The translations under genes and the position numbers were made by a program. DNA of 64,000 nt, taken from the NCBI GenBank assembly GCA_037126765.1, contig JBBCBC010000008.1, positions 1,178,001 to 1,242,000 on the forward strand. Reading direction: 5' to 3'. Shown here in pieces: positions 53,901 to 64,000 of the stretch. The notes below the pieces were generated by a model, which worked only from the letters and a program-made list of their open reading frames with translations, had not been told where the DNA came from and searched no databases. Every line of letters begins with the position of its first letter. Positions within the stretch are counted from its first letter, which is position 1. The DNA is from Stenogyne calaminthoides (Eukaryota > Streptophyta > Magnoliopsida > Lamiales > Lamiaceae).

Positions 53901-56245
53901 TTTGCAATCATATAAATGGCATTATCATAAAACAGAGAAAATTACAATATAAATTAAGAACTCCAATGTTGCTACAAAGAAACGGTACGCCTATAAAGTA
54001 TTTCATCATCACTTTCCTCTTCTGATGATACATCAGCATCATCCCCAGGAAGCTCCAACTTACCACCCATATAAAACGACGGGCCTGCGCTCTCAGCCTC
54101 AATATACCGACCTTGAATTCGTTCTTCAAATCTTTGATCACTGCAATTCAGAAACCAGGCCAAACAGCACCTAATCCCCTTGCTCTGTACCCTCTGGTAC
54201 CTAGGTTTGATCCTTGACTCTAAGCTGTACGTAAAGTATTCTGGGAAATCCACGAGTTCATGAACCGCCCTACCCATTTCACTCTTGAAATAATAGTAAC
54301 TGTTCTTCATTAGCCCGACTTGAAGAGCCAATAACTGCGGGCACTTAACCACCATCATCGCCACGTCAGCAGCAGGAATCCCCCGTCCCTGTAAGAACTC
54401 GACTGGTTTCATAATCACATTCTGTTTCAGGCTTACAATCTGTGGCATTTTTTCTATAATACGAGCAAATCCATCAGGGTCGATTTTGAGCTTCAGGTTG
54501 AAAAAGTACTGCTGGGAGGACAATTTAGCCTTCAAAGGCAATCCAAGAATCTGGGGATACTGAGCAATAACAGAAGCAAGTGTTTCCTTTCTGATACCGA
54601 AACTCATCAAACAATCGACGTTTGGTTTCACCGTTTCTTCAAGATCATATCCAAGAATATAAGCTCGTTTCTCAAACATTCTAGCTAAGATCGTTTTGGG
54701 CAATCCCAACGAGACGAGATAATCCACTAGTGGTTTTATCATCGTCCCGACTCTGAGCCCTAAGATGTATGGATACTGAGTCACCATAGGGCCAATGTCC
54801 CTAGGATTAACCCCTATACTAACCAAGTAAGCAACCGATGTACTCATCGTTCCCTCGAGTTTAAAACCTAACAACTCCGGATATTTCATTAACACATAGC
54901 TAATATCTTGTTTCTCAACATCAAGCCCCCTTAAAAACTTAAGAACTGGAGCAAGCTCCACCACAACACTTGCGTGGAGACATTGGGGATAATTCTTGAC
55001 AAATTCCCCCATTCTTGCCCTAGGAATCCCGATTTTTTCCAAGTATCCTAACACGGGAATCACGTTCTTACGCACACTACAACCTAGCATTAATGGATAC
55101 TCATTGATGTCATCAATTGTTAAACCTATTTTCTGCAGGAACTCCACTCTTTCGCGCATAACATCGACGGTGGAGGGCAGTTCTAGATCCTCTAATTCAT
55201 CAGGAATAATGCCTATGGATTTTAAGTAATCACAAACTATAACCCTGGACACGAGTTTCTCCTTACGGCCTTGAATCACACCCCAAGTTACGGTTGGCAT
55301 TTCGTATTCAGGGAAATTTGAGGACTTTGTTGAAAAGGATTGTTGAATACATGAGGCGGCCTCAGGGTTTTGCAAGGGTTTAAGAACAGATGTAAAATTT
55401 GGGGGTTTGGGCGTTTTGCGGAAGATGGGTCTTATTTGATGGGATTTTTTCAGGATGGCGGCCATTTTAGTGAGACTCACTTGAATTGAACTCAACAATT
55501 AATTCTAGCTCGAAGAAAAAGTAATTGATATCAGACTCGGAAAAAATGAAAGAAACAAGCCCTAGAGCCGCAGCGCTTGCGTAAATAAAGTTTCGCTTAC
55601 CTAATTGTAGGCATTTGAATGTATAAATTGAAACAAAAATTACCTGTGGTTTCAGAAAGGAAAACCTCCAGCCATGGCTATTACAGAGACTGCGGTTCAG
55701 AAGGGTTCGAGCTCTGGAATGTGGTATGAAAAATGGATCTCCAGACTCCGAGAAATGTCGGACCGGATTAAATGTTGCAGTAAACCGACCCGGCCCAAAT
55801 TGAAAGTTAGACCCTCTTTAATCTTTATTGCTCAATTTGGAATTTAATCTTTATTGCTAAAATTTGGAATGTCCTAATGTTGTGTTTGGATTAGTGATCT
55901 AATTTTATACTTCAATTATTAATAAAAATTATAATAACAACAATATTGAGGTCTTTTTCAAGTGTGTGACGGAAAATCATTCTCAATTTTTATTTCCTGC
56001 AATGAATACAAATATACAATTGTACCAAAAATCACTTAAAACTTAAAATTAATAGCTTGGCCCATACTCCATTGGGCTAGCCCGTCCACCGTGCATAAAA
56101 AGGTGAATTGGGTCATGCAATATTTAGCCCTGTGTTTAAAATAAAATTAATTTGTAAAGATATTACTATAGTTAATGAATTATGAACTTCAGCGTTTAAA
56201 ATAAAATTATTGTTCTTGACTTTCTTAAGTTGTCGTTTCAAAAAA

Positions 56246-56282
<37 letters not shown>

Positions 56283-59200
56283 GAGATAAATTTTATTTGT
56301 GAGATAACTTTTATTTGTGAGATAAATTTTATTTTAATTTTTTATAGTGATGGTAAAAAAAAATGTGTGATTTCATTTGAATTTGATGAATTAGAGTATG
56401 ATATTACATATATCTAATTTATAAAAAAGTTAAAAATATGAAAGGTGGGCTAGGCCATTGATAAGTGGATTGGGTTAGAATTTTGCAGCACGTTAGATCA
56501 ACGAGCCGGCCCATTAGTATATGAGTTTTTGGTGATTTTAGTCCACCCGCCCACGGCCCATTTAGACAGCTTACTGACAACATTCCCTTTCCTAATTCCG
56601 ACTTGTTGATTTTCAACCCCCCAAAGTAACAAATAACTCTTGAGTGATAAACTACTAAAATACAGGATTAATAACTATTTCGAGTACACATGAAAATTTG
56701 AAGTTATCAATTTTATTAATCTTGATACATCCAATTGAAATATTTATATTTCATATAAAAGTTCAAATTGAAAAATATGTGAAATTAATTCATTTATTTT
56801 AATACCAACAACGGAGTGCAAATAACTTTCTACATATAATATGTACTGGTGAAATAAAACAAACAATCGAATCATAACAAAATAAACTATGGGATGCTTG
56901 ATTCTATATCATGTTTTTATCTCAAATAAAAACGAGAAACTCATTAAAATAAAATAAAAAATAAAAGATTTGAGGGATTGAGAGGTGGTGGGATCTTTAG
57001 TAAATGGTAGTAATAGTCTCTCATTGGTGAGCCAATAAAATAAAGAATTGCCTAAAAAAGAATTCAAATAATTACGAAATTTTTCTATAAAAATAATTTG
57101 ATCTTTAAAAATTGAGGATTGCCTACGAATTACCTATCAATTTTAGAATAATTTTTAAAAAAAATACCCACGAAAAATAATTTTCTAGGTAAATAAATTA
57201 CCTACGATAATCTACCTACACAATTGTAATTTTCGTAGGCAAATTTAACTACACAAATAATTTTCTAGTCAATTTACATTTCCGTAGACAATTATATTTG
57301 TAGTTTAAAAATAATCTAAAAAATTAGAAAATTTTATAAGTAAATCGTAAACAATATTTACTATTTAAGGACGAAATTGTTTTCACTAAAAATTTCGTAT
57401 GCATATTAAAAAATTTCATAGGCAATGCACTAGTTTTTTTATATGGAAAGTCATGCACAAAGAAGAGTAAATGCAACTTCTGGTGAGATCACAAGAAAAT
57501 AAAGAAGTGATATAACTTTATTATCTTCCCTCTGGATAAACAAGTCTGTACATACATGATACATGACAGTAACTCAAAATAAAAGGAAGCAGCCAAAATG
57601 TTTATGATCATTGCAGTAAAAGAAAAATCCCCTGTAGGAAAGAAGGAGACGCCGCTTTCAAGCTCTTCTGATTTTTCCAAGGCAGTTGTCCTTAGGCCTC
57701 GTATGCGGTAGGTACATCAACGGACTTGCTGGATTATGGCGTTCGAGCCTGTCAAACAAAGATACACTACTTTAGCAACACTTTCATGCCCCTCTGTCCT
57801 AACAAAGTATGTGGAAGACAAAACATGCATAACTTACTTGTAATTCAAAAGAAAATGGTGAAGAAAGATGGAAATTTCAATCTTGGCAAGATCATTTCCA
57901 GGGCATAATCTGCTTCCACCACCAAATGGAAGGAATTGTCCTGCTCTTGGTGTAAATCCCTACACATTAATGTAAATAATATCAGAACAAAAAATAAATT
58001 TTGTTACAAGTTGATTGAATGTGAAACTCACATCCCATCTAGAAGGGTCGAACTTCTTTGGTTCGGGATATGTTTCGGGGTCTAAGTGAACACTCCTAAA
58101 CCACACCAAAGTTTTCCATCCCTTCGGAATTGTGTAACCTGAATAGCAAAAAATTGGATTTATGAGCTTTACTACCAGATCAAATTCAAAATATAAGAAT
58201 AAATACGAGCTGCAGCATACCGCAGACTTGCACGTCTCTCTTTGCCTCTCTGAACACCACCAGTGAAAACGTAACCACACGAAGTGTTTCGTCGATTACC
58301 TGTTAAGTTATGGACAGAAAATGTGCTCATTAAAACAGAATTCTGACGATGCAAATCGTAATTGTTTCAAAGAGGGCACACATACCTTAGAAAGATATTC
58401 CATTTGTCTTATTTCTCTAAGTGTAAGGCCTTTCTGACCCGGTGGCCTGTTTTTCACAATCTCGTCTTGCTCTGCCTTGGCTCGTTCGAAAACATCGGGG
58501 TGCTTCTGCAGAAAAATCGTGGCCCACATGGTAATGTGTCCAGAAGATTCATGACCAGCATTCAGATACATGACCAAAACATCGATGATTTCTTCGTCCT
58601 TCAATCGTCTACCATTCTCATCTTCAGCATCCATAAGAGCATCCATCATATCTTTCTTCACCGTCTGAGGTCTTTCCGTCCTCGTCTCCCTTCTTGCAGT
58701 TACTATGTCCTGAAGAACTGCCACCAGCTTTCCACGAGCCTAAAATCACAATAGTATTAGTTCTTTTACTAAAAGGTATTAGTCTTTTTACAAAAAGGTA
58801 TTAGTTGGTCAGTATTAGTTTTTTCACTGAACAGTATTAGTTTTGCAATTAAAAACACTGAAAATTCACAATGAATGATACCTTAAGTGCAGAGTGGTAA
58901 GCAAATCCTGGTATATTGATTGCCATAGCTCTAACTCCATAGTTCAATGCGGTGTATTCTCTCTCCAAAGCCTCCATGACATGTTCGCTCTCCGAGCTCA
59001 AGAAAATGTACATTATTATCCTGAATGTGAGCTTTCTGAGTTCCGTTAAGAACTCGATTTCTCCCATCTCTGACCATTTTTCTAAAGCTGCTACGACATT
59101 TTCTTCGATATATTTCATGTATATGGTCAGTACTTCCTGTCCATTCACAGGGGCAGCTGTTAACTTACGAAGCCATCTGTGTTCATCGTCGGATATGCCA

Positions 59201-62200
59201 ACAAACGAGTTCTTCCCAATAAGGGCCATCGTAGAAGCGGGCCATCCAGGTTTGAAGGCTTCATCGTCCGTTAGAACCTTTCGACATGCTTCTGCTGTTG
59301 TAACTATGATACTAGGATTTCCAAACATGTGTACCTTGTATAATCCACTATGTCCATATCTGTAAAAAAATCACTTATCAAGTTATGATTGATTAATTGT
59401 TACAGAAAAGAGAAGTTATGTTTTATCTTTTACATTTCTTATGAACCATGCTAATACTGATATGATATCACTTTGATGCTCCTAAAAATTTGGTGATTGT
59501 TCAGTTCAATTCATCTTTTTCTTCTCTCTTTTTCCTTTTTTGGCCTTTTGATCAAATGAATTTTGTTTACTATATAAGAGGACTTCATAGTATTGCAAAA
59601 ATCAAAGAAATATGGGAAATATCTAGAGGTCCCTATCATTAGTTTACATTTCACTTCATTCCTTTCATTTTTATAAATCACTCAACTTGTAATGTGACAT
59701 GTCCATACTTCTTCCTTTTTTTCTTCCTACTTTTTTTTCCAACAACCCTATTGACGGCCTTCCCTAATTTATACCCCGGCTCCCCGTAAATCGGATAAGA
59801 TCACTGACTTTTTCATGTTTTTTCAATTACAACATATGTTTCTAAAATCGCAATTCGATACACAAACTTTTTTAAATTTTGTAGTTATATCTCATGACTA
59901 TTTTCTAACAACTTACGCTAACGTGGCCTGAAAATCATTTTAAAAAATGCAAATAAATTCACGACTTTTTTATTATTATTATTATTATTTCATTCAACTA
60001 GAAGGAGGCATGGAAAAAGAAAGTGTAACCGCACTAAGAAGGCTCCAACAATAAAGAGATGGTAGTTAGTGATGAGTGTACTAGCACAAGTTTCAAATTT
60101 GCTGGCACACTCACAAGTAGGGGTGGACGGTACGGCATACCGAAAATTTTCTCGCCATACCATTACCGTACCGAAATTTTCGATACCGAAAAATTTCATA
60201 CCGTTGTCGTACCGAAAATTCGGTATACCGAATTTTTCGGTATGCCGATATTATATACCGATACCGTACCGAAATTTCAATATATACCGGTATACCGAAA
60301 TATTTTCGGTATACCGGTATATTTTTCCGGTATACCGAAAATATTTAGGTATACCGAAATATTTCGGTATTTCGGTATACCGAAATTTTCTATATTTTTA
60401 TATTGTTATCGTACCGAAATTTTCGGTACGGTATGGTACCGTACCGAAAATTTCGGTACACCGAAAATTTCGATAAAATCGATATTTTTCGGTACGGTAA
60501 GTGCGGTATACCGGTATTTTCGGTATTTTCTCCACCCCTACTCACAAGGCTCCAAGTATAAAAGCATGGAAGTTAGTGATGTGTTTGGGAATACAAGTTT
60601 CAATATAAATTGGCTTGTTGGATATTGAAAGTTGAAACCACTGTTTGACAAAAAGTGAAATTATCTATAACAGAAAACTCTAAAGGGGATGAGGATAAAG
60701 AGAGACATACTATTTACAGAAAAAAAGAGATAAAGATAAGAAGTGGTGTTGAAATATCATATCAATCACAAAGTGCTGAAAAAGACTATTCTCCGAGATT
60801 CCCCTTCAACTTATAACATGGACCATCACAAATCATGTCCCTCTAGTACAGGACACTATTGCTTATGACAAATAGCCACTTCTCTCTTTTGCAGAAAGCC
60901 AATAAAATTTTCACCAAACAGTGCAAAAAAAACCCCTTTTCTGAATAATGCAACTTTTCACTAACAGTACAATAAAAGGTAACCAAACAACCCTTTATTC
61001 TGGTCCCAACTCTCAGTCATTATGATTGCTTGCTTGTAATAATATATGAAACATGGGCAAATCATTACAACTAATAACTAAAAAAATATGTAAAAGCTTT
61101 ATACATTTTCATAAGTGGGGGTAATTAAGGTACCTGTTAACAAATGTGGAGATGAAAGATTCAGGTGTGCTTTTCTTGAAAGCTCTGAGGAAGGACCACA
61201 TGTTGCCAATAAAAGGCCACCCCATATCACCTGGTGGCAGTTCATATCTGGTGTCACCCAACTTCCCTTCATAGTACCAGCAATTCACATTCCTCAAAAC
61301 CCATTTCAAAATCAACAAACCCAATAAAAACAACCCCATTAATGCCCACCCCATCTCAAAAAAAAAATCAAGAAAAAATCTGTTTCAAGATCACTTTTTT
61401 TTCGTGATTTTGGGATGAGAATCAGAGGAAAAAGGTGGCAATCAAGCAAAGAGAAGAAAGGGTGAAAAAGATATTTAGAAGTTGAGAATCAGTTCCCTCT
61501 CATGAGTCCCTTTCAAGAACTATGATTATAGGGTATATATATTGGAGTGAGGCATGAGAGATGTCTGCGTAAGGCAATGAAAAAACAAATAATGGATTGG
61601 AATATAGTACTCACCATTCCAGATTAATTTTCACAATTAACTTTTATATATCATTTTATGAGTGAGTTTTGTATTAATAATTAAAATAATAAAATGACAT
61701 TTAAGAATATATATAATTGATGAAATGTCATGTCTAACCTTAAAAGAATGGATATGATTGATGAAGTGTCATATTTATCCTTAAAAATCATTTTATTATA
61801 TTAATTATAAAATTCACTTACAAAAATACGTTTAAAAATCAATTGTAAAAATTGATATGGGAAGAGGGAACAGTAAAGAAAAGGTACGTGACCAACAGGA
61901 CAACAGAAAAGTTTGTGGGGGTACGAAAGGGAAATAAATTGCCGGCCTAAATCTACTACTTCTGTCTTGTTGTTTAGAGCATGGAATAAATTTCAATGGA
62001 TTCTTTATAATTAAATTAACATACATATTGCAATATTTTATGGGCTTCGGCTACCTGTTGTTTCTGTCATTTTGAGACACCACTATCTCACTCCAAAATT
62101 GTGAAAACATCAGGTGACGGCCTCAAATTAACTTCTTACTATAATTAAGGAACCAACTATGGAACGGTAATGGTAATAGATATCATTGAGGGGTCAATCA

Positions 62201-64000
62201 CTAAGAATTATTAATTGCATTGTATTGTTATTGCTTGATTATAACATGAACAATGAGTATCATGTGAGGTGAGATGAGTGAGTGGGGGTAATCAATTACT
62301 TACTTCTATTCCTATTACTTGTGTATCAAAAATACCAAAAAATATCAATAGAAGTTATTCTCATTACCCACTTCCATTATCCCAACCAAGCGGGCCCTAA
62401 GTTAAATCAGTTTCTCCATCTGTAATTGGTGTATATTTTTAAAAAGTACTCCTTATTTCCTTCAAACATATTAGTTTGTTAATATTAATTATTTTTTATT
62501 AAAACGGTTACACTTTGTATGTATAAGTGTGATATTTTTTATGTATAAGAATGACATTTTTATGAATAACAATAATATTTGAAAAAAAAATATATCTAAC
62601 ATAAACCCAAGTGGTCAAGTTTACACAAGTTTTTTCCTAAAATATTTGAGTAAACATTGTAAGACAAAAACTTATATAGATATATCCAGGGTATAATTCG
62701 GGTCAAGTTTAGTGAGTTAGAAAAATAAGTTAGAATGGGTGAAATTGGTCAAATAATTCAAATTCATAACATATACCTGATTTATGGTATTTGGTATTGA
62801 GTGTACTCCATTCAATTTCAAGAAAAACTTGGTAGAAAAAGATGGCGCATAATTTATATGTAAGACATCTACATTTGAATTAAGGGCGGCACAACTAAGT
62901 GTAGGTGTAAATTGTAATTATGGGCATTTGTTGAGAAGAAATCTGTTTGAGCATGTGAAGTCAAATTGGGACAAAGTTGAGTTAATCCTAATAATATGAT
63001 TTGCATCACATTTAAGTTTGGTTGTGCGGCCCTAACCATTCATATATAATTCAATTGGGGGGATGGAGGAGAGGACATAAATTTGTTTTGTAGAATTATT
63101 TAGGGGCACCAATGAAATTGGTAGGGCGTGTGTGTTTTGGGGTCAATTCAACCATGCATATCCATGGATAATGTCAACAAGATATATATGTATCCCCACA
63201 CTGCTATTCTTTTGAGAGACAGATAATGTACTATTTTCCTTGTTCAAGTGTGCCCACAGTTATCAACAAGTCATAAGCAAGTGTTATGGATTTGGATAAT
63301 TCCAAGTTCCAACTCACCACTCAACCTTTTTGCCTTTCTTTTATTTACAAAAAATCTCTTATCAACCGAATCTCATTCATCTCACCGATTCATCACCACC
63401 AACGGATTTCTTAAATACTACAGTGGGATACCAAATTAAGTTCAGCATACATCTGTAAAAAAAAAAAAAAAAAAAAGTTAGCATATCTATCTTGACAAAA
63501 CATGTAAATGCGTAATTATTTATATTGAAATATGTAATTTTTGTCAGTGAAATAAATTGCATGTTCGAAAATTAAATTCGAATTGCGCAATGCACAATGC
63601 GAATAAAATATAATTTGTTTTAAACATGATGTTTTACTATGTATTTCATATTCTAGATTAATGACACGTGCAATTGACAAAAATATTCAATAAACCACCA
63701 TAATTCTAGGTTCGTGTGTTAAAAATTTAAAGATAAAAACTCACATGAGATGGTCTCATGTATGAGACGGGGTACAACCTAACACAAGTCAATATTCATC
63801 TCTCTCAAAGTGTTAAAGCGTCAATGCCCAAATTATGCTATGTCCCACCGTGAAACCGCCCCACGCAAGTGTACCTCAAATTTTAAAAGTATAATTTTGG
63901 GAGTAGGTCTCATGAGAATCCAGGTGCACCATGCACTCATAGTGAATTTTATAACCATGCTACTTGTTATACTGAAATATGCAATTTATTTGCACTGAAA

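Overview
The window looks like nuclear DNA of a eudicot plant. It is strongly AT-rich, its genes are split by GT-AG introns, and it is full of plant-type transposons (Ty1/copia, Mutator-like, hAT, Stowaway-type MITEs). The recognisable proteins are plant families: CYP88A, U-box/ARM, mTERF4, SIN2 and CHY1. I cannot fix the species from the sequence; a Lamiales-like plant is only an impression. Most of the first 45 kb is repeats and gene debris, and 45.6-61.4 kb is a compact block of four intact minus-strand genes.

Region 1 (about 0.9-33 kb, plus strand) is a tandem array of CHY1-type 3-hydroxyisobutyryl-CoA hydrolase genes, peroxisomal enzymes of valine degradation. Copy 1 (868-3480) is a pseudogene lacking its 5' exons, two central exons and one 3' exon, with a nonsense codon. 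Copy 2 (14016-16764) has a complete reading frame but has precisely lost one intron, probably a second, and has Val in place of a conserved Ala of the oxyanion-hole motif. Copy 3 (18768-25399) is a wreck split by a 5.1 kb copia composite in an intron and a solo LTR inside an exon. A lone exon scrap lies at 26499. Copy 4 (28088-32995) is the intact 14-exon gene (380 aa). Copies 1, 2 and 4 end in AKL, a type-1 peroxisomal targeting signal; the C-terminal exon of copy 3 is gone. Between the copies lie a decayed ataxin-10-like fragment, three partial tRNA-Ser(AGA)-like copies and several MITEs.

Region 2 (33.85-39.51 kb) is one Mutator-like element with matched terminal inverted repeats and a perfect 9-bp target duplication. 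Its minus-strand transposase is joined to a truncated OTU cysteine-protease domain, and it has a small acidic plus-strand ORF. The transposase carries a stop and a frameshift. Region 3 (41.2-45.26 kb) is a copia-type LTR element whose two LTRs are nearly identical although its interior is badly decayed.

Region 4 holds, all on the minus strand, an intronless U-box/ARM E3 ubiquitin ligase (45646-46854), a SIN2/DAR-GTPase 2 mitochondrial ribosome-assembly GTPase (8 exons, 49257-52067), an intronless mTERF4-like organellar protein (53972-55498) and ent-kaurenoic acid oxidase KAO/CYP88A (7 exons, 57658-61354; gibberellin biosynthesis). A hAT-type MITE with a perfect 8-bp target duplication sits in KAO intron 1. 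These four do not form a pathway. The last 2.5 kb is AT-rich intergenic sequence.
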